From the NCBI GenBank assembly GCA_009801085.1, contig VNWV01000003.1, positions 2,232,001 to 2,296,000 on the forward strand: DNA of 64,000 bases, read 5' to 3'. Both the position numbers and the translations under genes were made by a program. Source of the stretch: Lasiodiplodia sp. COLG20. Lineage: Eukaryota; Ascomycota; Dothideomycetes; Botryosphaeriales; Botryosphaeriaceae. The notes under the pieces are model-generated. The model saw only the letters and a program-made list of their open reading frames with translations. It was not told the DNA's origin and did not search any database. Each line of letters starts with the position of its first letter. The stretch's first letter is position 1. Positions 11,850 to 24,253 of this stretch are shown here, piece by piece.

Positions 11850-12942
11850 CTTTGGATTTGAAATGATCTGCCAGGCATCTTTGATCACTTGGCACTGGCA
11901 TGCAAGTGTAACCTTGTTCTTTTGGAGTCTTGAGATGAAGATCTCTCAGGACTTTTTGTTTCCCTGTTTAGGTCGGAGCCCCTACTTCCTTGCACGTTAA
12001 AGGCTTAGATCTAAGTCACATCTTGCATGGAAAAGGTGAAAAGGGCAATGATGACATATCGCTTTCTTTCTCATCGTTTTTTGAAGATACCCTCTTTCTT
12101 TAGCTCCATTTCCTCTCTCCATCTCGTTTTATTGGAGGATGACGGTGCACGTTGAACAGTGCCATCCTTCGTTTCACGGGGCTTCGAGCGATGAGTTAAT
12201 TTTCTGTTAACATGATCGCATGCTGCGATATTTTCAGAACATTTGGAACGTCTCACCACTAGTTCCATAATGTTCCTTCAGCATGGCGTTTGGGGGTCAT
12301 TTGTGTTCCATGTTAAGATTGTGCTGTCATGATTTGCATTTTATGCATGCTGGTCTTTGTTACTGCATAGTGTTTGCTGGTTACTGTCTGCTTCATAATA
12401 TTGGCGGGTTGGCATTGGAAGGAAAATCATGGGAGTATAGGGCACACACGAACTTCAGTGGGATGAACAGGATTCAATTTCTATTGTTTGATCGTTGGAT
12501 GGGATGAACATACGCGCGGGGTCGTGTCATTATGAAGATTTATGACTGTTATTGGGGAATGAGATGCCGAAATGAGGGAGTCAGGAGACCGTGGTAGTAC
12601 AATGGTATATAGCGTTAAGGAGGGACGGTATTGATAATGAACTGTATGTTCTTCACTATACACTGCTGAGAACCGGTTTCTATACCTATGCTTGATAATG
12701 CCCGCCTTCCGAGCATCTCAACTTTTTCTAACTGCCCCAACACCTAACATAGGAAATCGCAATATTCACGCCGTTGCAATCTATATCTACAACATATCAA
12801 ACAACGGCTTCCAAGTCCACACCTCAACGCTCCCCCAACGCGTATTTGTCCATATCCACAACTTCTACATGATACCGACCCAAAAGCCAAAGTTGCCGTT
12901 GTCGGATGTATTGTTCCACGAACGTCGGCAATCCATATATCT
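11850..12942. other. intergenic between convergent genes
   Basis: 1.1 kb between the 3' ends of the RING gene (+) and the MFS gene (-), T-rich in places. No supported gene. Confidence 0.55.
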
Positions 12943-15106
12943 CTACGCCGCAGTCGTCTCCCCGACCTCTTCCTCCTCCCTTTCCCTCCTCCTCTCCTCC
13001 TCGGTCTCTTCATCGTGCCTTTCGCCGTAACCACGCCAGCCCGTCCCCGCCTGCACGGCAACCGTCACGATAGACAAGCCGACGGCGGCCAAGAACAAGC
13101 CCCTCAGCGCGTACTCGTAGCCCTCGATGGCGACGGCCTGGTCGACGCCGCTCAGCCGGGCGACCAGAGCGGGGCTGCCGAGCAGGCGGCGGATGAGCTC
13201 GGTCTTGTCCTCACCGGTCTCGCCGCCGCCGCGGCGCGCGAAGCCGCGGGCGAGGGCGTCGGCGAGCAGGCGGGAGAAGATGCCGCCGCCGATGGCGGAG
13301 CCGAAGGAGCCGGCGAAGCCGCGGAAGGTGGCGACGAGCGAGGTGAGGACGAAGTGGGTGGGCTTGGGCGTGAGGTGCAGGGCGTGGACGAGGGCGTAGT
13401 TGATGGCGGCGCCGGTCGTCAGGCCGTTGAGGAAGGTGAGCAGCACGTAGAGCGGCGCCGGCGTCGCGGCGCGGCTGGCCAGGCCGAGCAGGAGCAGCGT
13501 GAGCGGGAAGAGCGACATCGTCACCAGCGTCGGCAGGTAGAAGGAGCCCGCACGCCGGATGTGTAGAAGTCCCGCGAGCACACCGCCCGTGCCGAAGCCG
13601 AGGTTGGTGGGGATCAGGATGGAGCCCGCGGCGGCGGGAGCCCAGAGACGCACGCCTAGGGCGTAGACGGGCGTGTAGAAGAGTACGGACCATCGTGACA
13701 TCATGAAGCCGAGGGTTGCGAGGCAGGTGAAGGCAGTGCCGCGGGACTTGAGGAGGGTTATGGGAACGATGGGGTCCCGGGCAAAGTAGAGCTCGGTGAT
13801 GATGAACGTGGGGAACAGGAGGAACGAAAGAACGAGCGGCAGGAAGAGAACCTTGGGCCCGGATAGCGAGATGAGCAGAGTGGTGATAGCGGCAGTCTGC
13901 GGAGGTGTAAGTATAGAAGAGCCTCTGGCTTTAAAGGGAAGGGAAACGTTACCAGCAGAGCAGCTCCGGCATAGTCGATTTGGGAGACCTTTTCCTTAAG
14001 CGTCCGGGTATCTCCCTTGCTGGCCCCCAGGTGGGATGGGATGCTGAGGAACACGACTATGCCTGCCAGAATGCTTGGGGGAGTTTGCATCCAGAAGACG
14101 GCCCTCTGCAAAACAGAATCAACAACCACACAATTAAAGCATACTAGTACTTTTGGTACTACTCACCCAGCCGAGATTTGGCTCAATTGCCCCGCCCAAT
14201 ACGGCACCAAGTGAGACGCCGGTCGTGATAATTGAGTTGACGCAACCGAGGAACAGGCCACGCTTCTTCTCTCCGCCGACTTGCAGTATGATGATGATGG
14301 TAAGCGAAAGAATTCCCGCGCCGCCCAGACCTGTCAGAGCACGCCCGAAGAGGAACCATTGTACAGTTGGTGCAAATGCTGTGGCAAGTCCGCCAAGAGA
14401 GAAGAATATACTCGCGACAAATATACAGGCGCGAGGCGAGAAGATTTGACTAAGACGTCCGGCAAGTGGTGTGATGCTAGACATGGGAACCTACACAGAG
14501 TAAGTTTATCGTCCCAGATGTCTTTAGTACAGGTGCCTATTACGGCAAGTCGCACAGGAGTGGAACACAAGTCTTATGCACCTCTCGGACTACCACTTAC
14601 CAAATAGGCCGAGGTAAACCACGTAACATCTTCAAACGCATCAAGATCTGCCGCTATGGCAGATTGAGTGGTTGTTAATAACGAAAAATTGCACGCTATG
14701 TCGCGATTAGCTGCTGTCTTTGAACGGGACTTGGGCCAATGAGAGACGAGCGATGGAACAGGGATTAATGCAAAGGCGGGAATTGAGCAGCGGTTCGAAA
14801 GCCAGCTGTCTGCCGCTCGACATGGAAGGCGACAGCGGAGAGATGCCACCTCAGAGCGATGCTGGCGCCCCCAACTGCGCTGAGGCGGCCAAGATAGAGG
14901 ACGAGCATACCCTGCAAAAAGATGATCAAGCCAAGCGAGGCGGTGATAACTATGCCACGAGATACGGAAATTTTGGTGTTTTCGACGACATTGGGAACAT
15001 CTGAGATGGTTGTCTGGGAGGATTTGCTGGAGAGAGAGGATGTTGAGGGCTGCCGCAGGAGTGGGGAGGTCTCTGACGGGGCGGATTCATGTATTTCGGG
15101 AGACAT
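12943..15106 (-). CDS. MFS transporter, DHA2/VBA-FNX-like
   Basis: Five exons: 15106-14911, 14695-14601, 14490-14167, 14105-13953 and 13896-12943, giving 573 residues with about 14 hydrophobic segments. The N-terminal tail is Ser/Thr-rich and contains SETSPLLRQ, a dileucine-like motif seen in vacuolar transporters. Family marks include TTTQSAIAADLDAF and WFTSAYLVP around helices 1-2, GRLSQIFSPR (the MFS loop 2-3 motif), and GRALTGLGGAGI. This pattern is that of 14-helix drug:H+ antiporters, closest to the vacuolar basic amino acid (VBA/FNX1) group. The tail is extremely charged (alternating Glu/Arg). Substrate could be amino acids or a drug. The first intron is 215 nt; the rest are 56-110 nt. 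Confidence 0.88.
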
Positions 15107-15509
15107 GGTTGAAGCTCAGCGTGCTGCCAAAACGCGTGGATTGAATGAAATATGCACAACGAGAATTGAGCACGGAAAAGACAGAAAGGAGAGACGGGAA
15201 GATGAGGCCGTCATTGTGGCTTGATAGAAGGAATGCGATTACAAAGCCGCACTCCCGTCAGGATCCATGAAGTTCCGGGGGCCTAGCGCGGCATGGGTGC
15301 GTGGTGGGTGCGCGCGCGGCAGAGTGACGACTGCCGGCTTGGCGTGTGTTACGCCGCCGGAGCTCAATCTGGCATCTTGACAACCGCGCCATCAAACCAC
15401 CAAACTCCCGCCAAGCAAGTGTCGCAGGAGAGTGATGCTGCGCCTGATCCTGCGGTAGCATGCTATTCCCGCCAGGGACTCTCCACCACCAAGAATTGCC
15501 CCCAGCGCA
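15107..15509. promoter_or_regulatory. divergent promoter MFS transporter / HRD3
   Basis: 403 bases between two outward-facing start codons; both promoters must lie here. No defined site identified. Confidence 0.5.
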
Positions 15510-18246
15510 ATGAACATACGCTCGCCGCGGCTTTGGCCGCTGCTTTGTACGTTCCCGCGCACCCTCTGCTAGCGCTCGTCGTGACTGACTGCCCGCAACC
15601 CAGTCCTCGTTCTTTTGGTCGCCGCTCTCGTTTCGGCCCAGGAAGAAAATGTCGCTCACGCACACGATGGCCACCAGCACCAGCAGGTGCTCGCAGACCA
15701 AAGCTGGCACAAGGAAGCTCAGGCCCATCCCGAGAGAGGTGCGTACAGTCAGGGCGGCGCGAAATACCGCCCAACACTGACCTGGTAGGCCAGGCGCATC
15801 CGAGTTCCAGCAAGCCGCCGCTCTCCTTCGCAAGATCCGCCCCTCGAGCAGCCGTCTGACCACCTTGACCAAGCCCACCAGCCTGCTGGGCTCAACCATC
15901 TACTACGCGAAAGAGCTCTTCTTCCTCCTGTTCATGAACGGCCCGGCCCAACGCGAGCTTCTGTCCACCGATGACCAGCCCAAGAAGCTGAGCCAGCCCT
16001 TGGCCGACGCCACCGCCTTGTTGGAAGCCGCTGCCGCCGAGAAGAATCCCGACGCCATATTCCTCCTCGCTGAGATGAACTTCTATGGAAATTACACACA
16101 CCCGCGCGATTATTCCGAGGCCTTTCGAAGATACCAGGAGCTGGCCAATCTCAATGGAAATGCAACTGCTCAACACATGCTCGGCCTGATGTACTCTACA
16201 GGTGTCGGTGGAGCTGTGGAGAAGGATCAGGCGAAGGCCATGCTGTACCACACGTTTGCGGCTGAAGGTGGAAACATCAGGTCACAAATGACAATTGCCT
16301 ATCGCCATCATACCGGAATCGCTACGCCACGGGATTGCGAGGAGGCTGTGTACTGGTACAAGAAGGTTGCCGACAGGGCTGTGGAATACATGCGGTCGGG
16401 TCCGCCTGGAGGGCATATCATGATCAAGGAAGCCTATCGTATTGCCGACGATGTTGGTGGAGTCTACGGAGAGGGTGCCAGCGTGAGCAGCGCCGGACCG
16501 AACGCGAAAATCGGAGGCGCAGCTTCAGACACGCACGCATCATTTGATGATGTCCTGGAGTACCTGGATCTGATGTCCAGAAAGGGTGACCACAAAGCAA
16601 CCTTCAGCCTTGGAAAGCTCCACTACGACGGTTCCAGGGAGCTGAAGCGCGATCTCAAGGCGGCAAAGTCCTATTTTCTGGAAGTGGCCAGAGTATACTG
16701 GGCCAAGGATGGCAAAGAGAACAAGGACGCCCCTCCTGGCGTCGAGCGATTGGCTGCCAAAGCAGCCGGCTATCTTGGCCGTATGTTTCTTCGTGGCGAA
16801 GGCATTGATCAGAGCTACCAAATTGCCGAGACGTGGTTCAAACGCGGCGTCAAATACGGCGACTCACTTTCCCAGTTCTCCTTGGGCATCATGTACCTGG
16901 AAGGGCTCGGCGTGGAGGCTGACCCCGTGAAGGCAGCTGACTACTTTGCTGCTGCAGCTGATCAGGATCTTCCAGCTGCACAAGTCCGCCTCGGCGCCCT
17001 CTTCTTGGACCAAGGCGATGTCCCCGTTGCCACCAAGTACTTTGATCTTGCGGCTCGCAACGGTCATTTCGAAGCATTCTACTACCTCGCAGAGCTCGCC
17101 AACCAAGGAGTCGGCCGCGATAAGTCTTGCGGAATGGCCGTAACATACTACAAGATTGTTTCCGAAAAGGCCGAGGCAGTCGTCTCGCCGATTCGTGAGG
17201 CGAATGAAGCATATGAAACTGGAGACTTGGAGAACGCTCTTATTGGCTATATGATGGCCGCTGAGCAGGGTTTCGAGGCTGGGCAGGCCAACGTTGCCTA
17301 TCTCTTGGATCAGTCCCGGCCGCGTCTATCGCTTGACAAATTCTTACCTTTCGCCCAGCGTAAGGTGAAGCTTGTCGGGGATGCCGCCCTTGCACTCATT
17401 TACTGGACACGCTCAGCCAGGCAATCGAACATCGATTCCTTGGTCAAGATGGGCGACTATTACCTAGACGGACTAGGCACACCAGATGGTTCCGATCGAG
17501 AGAAGGCGGCAGCTTGTTATCAAGCAGCTGCGGAGACAATGCAAAGTGCGCAAGCTTTCTGGAATCTTGGCTGGATGCATGAGAACGGTATCGGCTTGGA
17601 CCAGGACTTCCACCTGGCTAAGCGATTTTACGATCAAGCCCTTGAGACCAACAGAGAGGCCTACTTGCCCGTCATGCTTGCATTACTCAAGCTCAGGGCA
17701 AGGAGCTGGTGGAACACCGTTACCCACGGCCGCATCAACTCCATCCAAGATGATCCCGGTATGTTTACCCACACACCTTACAAGACCATGTTGGACGATC
17801 CAATATAGCTAATCCACGGACCCGTAGAACCTAGTAAACACCGGTCTCTCGCTGAATGGCTTACCACATTCCTCGAAAACGGTGATGCCGCTTACTTTGA
17901 GAACATGGAAGTTGATGACTGGGAGGACGGAACGGGCTTCGCGGACGACTACTACGATGACATCGATGAGAGTATTATTGACACACTCGTTATTCTTGGA
18001 CTCGCCGGCGTCCTTGCTTTCCTCGTCTACTATCGCAACCAGGCGGCGGAGCGCGCAAGGCGATTAAGGGAGCAGCAAGAGCGACTACAGCAACAGGCCG
18101 GAGGCGGTCATCCGGGAGGTAACGGCGGGCAGGGACAGGCTGGAGAGGAGAGACGGCAGGATGGCGCTCAAGCTGACGGTGGATTCTTCCCGCCGCCCGA
18201 TGATCCGAATTTCAACGCCTGGGTTGCTGGCGGGATTGGGCATTGA
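15510..18246 (+). CDS. HRD3: ERAD component HRD3/SEL1L, Sel1-repeat protein
   Basis: Four exons: 15510-15546, 15604-15738, 15794-17758 and 17828-18246, giving 851 residues. The spliced N-terminus reads MNIRSPRLWPLL then LVLLVAALVSAQ, a convincing signal peptide. A long series of Sel1 repeats follows (for example AQHMLGLMYSTGVG, LGRMFLRGEGIDQ, SLGIMYLEGLGV, NLGWMHENGIGLDQ). Near the C-terminus an acidic stretch (ADDYYDDIDE) precedes a single membrane helix (IDTLVILGLAGVLAFLVYY) and a Gln/Gly-rich cytosolic tail. HRD3 binds the HRD1 ubiquitin ligase and recruits misfolded luminal glycoproteins for retro-translocation. The acceptor at 15793 was chosen over an upstream AG because only it keeps the Sel1 frame open. 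Confidence 0.95.
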
Positions 18247-18868
18247 GGCTGTAATGGACTGAGATTGCTGCACGTTTGGATTAGATAGCGCTCCCGGTGC
18301 AGGTGGATGAAATACCCACGTCGCGGAGTTGAGTAAGTACATGGAGTGAATAGGCTTCAGGCATCATAAGCATTGCACCAATTCATTTCTACTTTGTCAG
18401 CGCTGACACACTTGATGAAGTACCCTGTGTTTATGCTCTACAGCCCTATAGCAATGTAGGAGGGAGAATTTAATGTGACGTTTATACGCATCTGCAGACT
18501 TGTGTTACAAAGCTGGAAGATTCCAATTACAGTGTGATGACCAGGCCACCGTTGATTTCCTTTGCGCACTGGACGGCGAGCTCACCAATATGGATGCTGC
18601 TCCTTGAATACCATTGGCAGATGGTTTTTGAGGCCTTAAATCTTCCGAAGCCACACTATTTTTCCGGCACATTGCCTCCTACACAAAGAAGAGGAATTTG
18701 GGTGTATTCACATGCATGGGTGGATGCGCTCGGCTCAGAGAGTGAACCGGCGTCAAGCGGAGCTCTCGAGCTTGTCTTTGGTCCGGGCCCCAGCTCCAGC
18801 TCCTTCCTTCACAAGATAGCTCCGACAACACCTGAGCTTCCACGTCTACCTAAACATCGTCACTCAAG
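18247..18868. other. intergenic, HRD3 to amidase
   Basis: 622 bases with the HRD3 3' flank and the amidase promoter. A CT-rich leader precedes the amidase ATG. No other gene supported. Confidence 0.55.
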
Positions 18869-20780
18869 ATGGCGAGCAACGGGACGCAGCCAGGAGCCCC
18901 AAAGTTCTACAACTATCCCGATGTTAAGAACGTCGACATTCCCTACAAAACGCCCGATGCGCCTAAGAATCCGGTCGTACGGGGCTTGCCTCTTTACTAC
19001 GGAGCTTCGCTGTACGCCCGGCCCTGCGATGATTCCCTTCCCGCTACCAATAAGTGAGCAAGAACCGTAGCATTGACACTTGGTCAGAATCTCCTCTGTT
19101 GGTTTCATCCAAAACCATCTCTGGAACAATACCGGCTTCAACCGGCTGCGCGGCCTCAAGGAGCTCGAAGACGTTGCGCCGCGCTACGATCCTACCGTCA
19201 TTCCTCTTGGCCTTGGCTCTTCCTCGTCCGAAGACGCCGCTGCATCATCAGAGGAAGCTCGTCTCCCTCCTTCGACCGCCAATGGCCGCTTCTATTCCGT
19301 ATACGACTACCACGAGGCCTACAAGAGCGGCCGCACCACGCCCACGGCCGTGATCGAAGCTCTTCTGCCGCTCATCCGTCGCGATGCCTCGAAATCCTCG
19401 CCGCACGCCACTGCTTGGATCGAGCTGCGTGAGGACCTGATCCTGGCAGCTGCCGCCTCCTCGACCGAACGCTACAAGAACGGAAAGCCGCTCGGGGTGC
19501 TTGACGGGGTGCCAGTCTCGGTCAAGGACGAGGTGGATGTGGCAGGCTATGGCAAGCGGATTGGCACGAAGACGGATTGGCTGGGCAGCGGGGAGTGCGA
19601 GACGTCCTTCTGCGTTGCGCGGTGGGAAGAGGCGGGCGCGGTGGTGGTGGGCAAGACGACGATGCACGAGCTGGGGCTGGACACAACCAACAACAACCCC
19701 AACCCCAATCACGGCACTCCGCTCAACCCCTACAATCCGCACTATTACACTGGCGGCTCATCCGGCGGTAGCGGCTATGCCGTCGGCGCCGGCCTGCTGC
19801 CTTTTGCGCTGGGCGCCGACGGCGGTGGTTCCATCCGCATCCCGGCCAACTATTGCGGCGCATACGGGCTCAAGACGTCGCACGGCCGCGTATCCGGACG
19901 GCCCACGCCATCGCTCGCCGCCTCCACCGGCGTGCTGGGCCCCATTGCGGCCAATGTCGCCGACTTGGATGTCGCATACCGCGTCATGGCGACGCCAGAC
20001 GCGCAGCACGCCTCCTCCGCGCTCTTCACCTCGCCCAACACACCCTCCGCGCGCGCCACCACGCTCTCCCCCTCCCGCCCCAAACTCCTCGGCATCTGCC
20101 AGCCCTGGCTGGACCGCGCCGACCCGCCCGTCCGCAGCGCCATCCAAGCCGCCATCGACCACCTCGTCTCGGCGCAGGGCTACCGCACCGTGCCCATCGA
20201 CCTCCCGCTCCTCGCCGAAGGCCAGTCCGCCCACGCCTTGACCATCCTATCCGAGATCGCGTCAGGCTTCTCGCACGCCCTCGCGTCGCTCACGCCCGCC
20301 AACAAGGTGCTCATCAGCGTGGGCTCGCGCGCCGGCGCCGTCGACCTGCTGCAGGCGCAGAAGGTGCGCGCCCTGCTGATGCAGCACCTCGCCCACCTGT
20401 ACACGACGCACCCGGGCCTCGTCATCGTGACCCCCACCACGCCCAACGCCGGCTGGCACATCGCCGGCGGCCCCGCCGACCTCAAGTACGGCGTCAGCGA
20501 CGGCAACATGAGCATCCGCAGCATGGAGTACGTCTGGCTCGCCAACTTCGCCGGCTGCCCCGCCATCAGCGCGCCCGTCGCATACGTCGAGCCCAAGGAG
20601 GGCGACGGCAAGGTGCCCGTCGCGCTGATGGGCATGGGCGAGTGGGGCAGCGAGGACGCGCTGCTGGGCTTCGGCTACGACGTCGAGGCGTACCTGAACG
20701 GCGGTGGGCTCGAGGGTGGCAGGCAGAGGCCGGCGGCTTGGGTCGATGTGCTGAAGTTGGCGACGGAAGGGTCGGCATGA
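18869..20780 (+). CDS. amidase signature family enzyme
   Basis: Two exons, 18869-19011 and 19088-20780, give 611 residues. The donor GTACGC at 19012 makes a 76-nt intron and joins YYGASL to ISSVGFIQNHLW. A later GTGAGC donor (19054) also keeps frame but would need a 34-nt intron, so I reject it. The catalytic triad of the amidase family is visible: Lys in VPVSVKDEVDV, and the Ser-cisSer pair in TGGSSGGSGYA, followed by LGADGGGSIRIPANYCGAYGLK. These enzymes hydrolyse amide bonds of varied small molecules. The length and the extra N-terminal stretch suit fungal acetamidase/fatty-amide-hydrolase-like members. The exact substrate cannot be told. Codons are strongly C-ending. Confidence 0.92.
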
Positions 20781-21949
20781 GGGGGTTAACAATGCGCGTG
20801 TGGACGGCGGAATTTGGCATCTTGAGTGATGTGGCTATGCGCGAGGCTCAAGGGCAATTCGCAGGTCGACGGGAGTGGATGTCTTTAATTAAATAATTCA
20901 TACAGGAACTTTTGTACAATACATTGACCTCACAGGCTACAATTTGGCTCTTGTGCGGACCAATATCGTGAGAGGGGTGTCTTGATAACTACGCGTAGTT
21001 CTCCTGCCTCTCACTACTATGACATGTGCAACTTTCAAAGGCAAGAAGTGTAGATATACAGTGCTCTTTACCCCTGTTTCTATGCAACCGGTTCGTCGAG
21101 GAAATTCTCGTAAGCCGACGTCCGTCACCACGACATATCCTTTGGTGAAAGCCACAGTAAGTTCGAGATTAGTTTTCTTTGTCTATTCAAGTGTACGGTG
21201 GCCGGTGGTAGCCCAGAACAGCCGCGCAAATCCTGCAAGGATGGGGCACAAAATCAGGGAAGCGGAAGAGACTGGGATCTTGCATAAGGTGGGCCCTCAA
21301 GTGAGGAGGGCAGCGTGAGCGGAAATCCACGCCAAAGATGACACACGCCAGTAGAAAATACTACAGTAAGGGGAGAGCAACTCTCGCCGTTATCGTGAAC
21401 GGCAAACTATCAAAGTCTAGGATTTTCCCATGGCTGGTGCAGAGCTCGAGAGCGTTGAGGTGCAGCACCATTTAGACGGGGCCATGCGTCATTAACATCC
21501 CCGGACGCTAATTACTGAGGCGGCGGTGGATGTGGGGTAGACGCAGAGCCCTGTTCGTTAATGCGGGCGCATGACATACATCTGATGCGAGTGGGATTGG
21601 GTTCGCAGCTAAAAAGAACTGAATTGCTGCTGCGAGCTTGAGGTCTAGAGTTTTGAGCTACCTACTGCCAATTATCCTGCTCATCTCCAAGGGTATAGAG
21701 AATCGGAAGGATGTTTGTGGCTTGGCTGCGCCGTGTGAGGTCAATTTTTCGGAGGTCCTGTCTCGCCCGTCTCCATTTCAAGCAAGACTGTCTAATTGAA
21801 ATCGCTAGCAAGCAAACCCATACATAGAACTGCTGCCTTCCTGATTGATGTTCGTGCCGTCCGAATGCTATCCTGATATCATAGCATGCCCAGAAAAATC
21901 ATTAGTTTTGGCTCCTGTCCGTGTGACAAGCCCTTCATCCGCAAGCAAT
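20781..21949. other. intergenic between convergent genes
   Basis: About 1.2 kb between the 3' ends of the amidase (+) and Ran (-) genes. Only short frames without domain content. Confidence 0.55.
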
Positions 21950-22887
21950 CTACAAGTCGGCATCCTCCTCGTCGGGGAGAGGCATGTTGGAAGCAGCCTC
22001 CATCTCCTTCTGGTACTGCTCCAGAACGGCCTGGTCGACCTGGACCTCCGGAGGAGCGAGGGCGGGGGCAGCAACAAATTCCTGTGGCGGTTTAGTCAGC
22101 GTCTTTGCGTCGTTTGGGGCTTATCGAAGGGACATACCAGAGTCTGGTTACCGACGAGCTTCCTGGCGAGCCAGAGGAAGGGCTTCTCGAAGTTGTAGTT
22201 GGACTTGGCGGAGATGTCGTAGTACTGAAGGTTCTTCTTGCGGTGGAAGGTAATGGTCTTGGCCTTGACCTTGCGCTCCTTAACGTCGACCTTGTTGCCG
22301 CAGAGGACGATGGGGATGTTCTCGCAGACACGGACGAGGTCACCTGCAACAGTCTCAGTTTCGAATTCAGGTCGACTTTGGGGCGGCAAAAAACTTACGG
22401 TGCCAGTTAGGAACGTTCTTGTAGGTAATGCGCGAGGTCACATCAAACATGATGATACCGCACTGGCCGTTGATGTAGTAGCCATCGCGCAGACCACCGA
22501 ACTTCTCCTGGCCGGCGGTGTCCCAGACGTCGAACTGGATGGCGCCCAGGTTCTACTCGCGGGTAAGTGTGGGCTCGAACAAACTCGTTATCAGGCGCTA
22601 GGGGATGCGTACGGTGGTGAAGCCGAGAGGGTGAACCTCGACACCGAGAGTGGCAATGTACTTCTTCTCGAACTCGCCAGTCAAGTGGCGCTTGACGAAG
22701 GTGGTCTGCAGGCATAGAGGGTCAGTGAGACAGGTCGCAAAGGTTTTGAGGGGCAGCCGCTGGGAACATGACGCAACACGGCGGCAGCGAGCGCCAGCTG
22801 GCGAGAATTTGCAAAACGCACCTTTCCGGTACCACCATCACCGACGAGGACCAGCTTGAAGGTCGGGGGAGCCTGGGCGTCGGCCAT
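21950..22887 (-). CDS. GSP1: Ran-type small GTPase
   Basis: Five exons: 22887-22822, 22705-22613, 22552-22399, 22343-22138 and 22081-21950, for 216 residues, the normal length for Ran. All G motifs are present: GDGGTGKTTF (P-loop, split by intron 1), [16 protein letters not shown] (switch II), [15 protein letters not shown], and [14 protein letters not shown]. The protein ends in the acidic tail DEEDADL that contacts the Ran core in the GDP state. Ran drives nuclear import and export together with karyopherins, RCC1 and RanGAP. Having four introns in so short a gene is usual for fungal Ran. Confidence 0.98.
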
Positions 22888-23382
22888 GTTGTGAGAGGAG
22901 ATGCAGCGGGGTTGTGTTGGTGAGGTCGGTTGTTTGGATCTGAGAGGGCGGGGCCGGTTAGTGGGATTTTCTTTTGTAGGCCGAGCTGCAGAGAATGCAC
23001 GGGCGGCCGCAGGGTCTCAGGACAGGCTCACGCGGATGGGGAGAACGGTGAATGAGCACAACGCCTCGTGGATGGTCGTGCGGCAAACGAGCAGGGCGAG
23101 AGTGAAGTGGTCGGAAGATTTGTTGTGAGGGACGGTGATCAGCCTTTGCTTCTCAGCTAGCGTGCACGTGACAGGGCTGTTTACATCAGGAAAATTCCGC
23201 CAAGACTGCTGGCGGCCGATTGAGTTGGCAAGGCAGCAGGCGATCGCTGAAGCCTGCTTTCTCAAGCCGAGCCTGCATGCATTGCTGCGCCATCAATTCA
23301 ATTCATAATGATACACTGCCCCATTCCCTCTATGCCACGAAGCCGCTCCCGCCCAACGCCGCTGCCCTGTGCATGCTGTTTT
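22888..23382. promoter_or_regulatory. Ran gene promoter region
   Basis: 495 bases upstream of the Ran start codon and downstream of the NAS2-like gene. No defined element identified. Confidence 0.45.
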
Positions 23383-24253
23383 CTACAGCGGCAACAAGTG
23401 GCAGCCCAACATGCCTCTGCCGCCCCAGTTGCGCCTCGGTGTCAGCTGCAGGTCTAGCTGCCCGGCGCCTTCGCCATCTCTGGCCACTCGAATGGCTATC
23501 GGCCTCTGCTCCCGTCCGTTAGTCGCCGGAAAATTTGCAGGAAAAAAAATTCCTCGATGAGCGACTCACCTCCACGTTCTGCGCGACCGTCTCGGCCAGC
23601 TTGCTGAGCTTCTCATGGTTCATCCAGTTGACGTCTCCGAATTTCAGTATCTTGTCCCCTGTCTTCAGGCCTGCACTATCGGCGGGGCTGCCGGGCACTA
23701 CGTCGTTGACCTTCGCGAACGGTGCCTGCAGAGCCGCATCGTCCGTGCTCCTGGAGCCTGCCGTGCTTACGCTGCCTGTAGCGTTTGTCGCCTCCGCCGC
23801 CTCTCTCAGAGACGCGTGGTGCGCATGCAATCCCTGCTCGATCTTATCGTAGAGACCTTTAAGGTCGTTCTGGAGGTGTATTATCCGTGCGCGCGTAGTC
23901 CGGACTGACGAGCTTGGATTAGACGTGCCACGGAGGAAGTAGCAGGGTACACAACATACTCTGCGCGATGTCGATGTCGTCCCGAGGATAGCCGTCGAAC
24001 GTGGTCAAGCTGGTCCTCATGTTCACGCCATGCTGCACGCAGGCAGGCTTGGTCAGCAAAGTTCTGCCTGCGGACGAAGGCTACGTACCGAGTCCAAGAC
24101 GGAGCTCAGCGCCGACAGCTCGCTCTGGACGCGGTCCTTCTCAGCCATGAGCTCCCGCAGTGACATGTCCTGTTTGGCGACGCCATTGGAGGCGCCGGTG
24201 GTGGGGCCAGAGACCACCGACGGAGTGTGCAAGTCGTCCATGTGGAGGCCCAT
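23383..24253 (-). CDS. NAS2: 26S proteasome assembly chaperone NAS2/PSMD9 (PDZ)
   Basis: Four exons: 24253-24089, 24032-23960, 23904-23570 and 23505-23383, giving 231 residues. The N-terminal part is a helical coiled domain (SLRELMAEKDRVQSEL ... RARIIHLQNDLKGLYDKI). The C-terminal half is a PDZ domain with AFAKVNDVVPGSPADSAGL and GDKILKFGDVNW. The last exon supplies the final strands (RPIAIRVARDG) and the end GRGMLGCHLLPL, characteristic of the family. NAS2/p27 binds the C-terminus of RPT5 and guides assembly of the 19S base. The frame is open upstream to 24349, but the start at MGLHMDDLH is preferred because homologues begin near there and the extension has no family features. Confidence 0.93.

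Noticed and set aside
13015..13566. Plus-strand frame opposite the MFS gene
   Set aside because: Gly/Glu/Ala-rich reverse image of hydrophobic transporter codons.
19853..20896. 347-residue frame inside the amidase gene
   Set aside because: Arg/His/Pro-rich shifted frame of a GC-rich gene; the amidase frame carries the catalytic residues.
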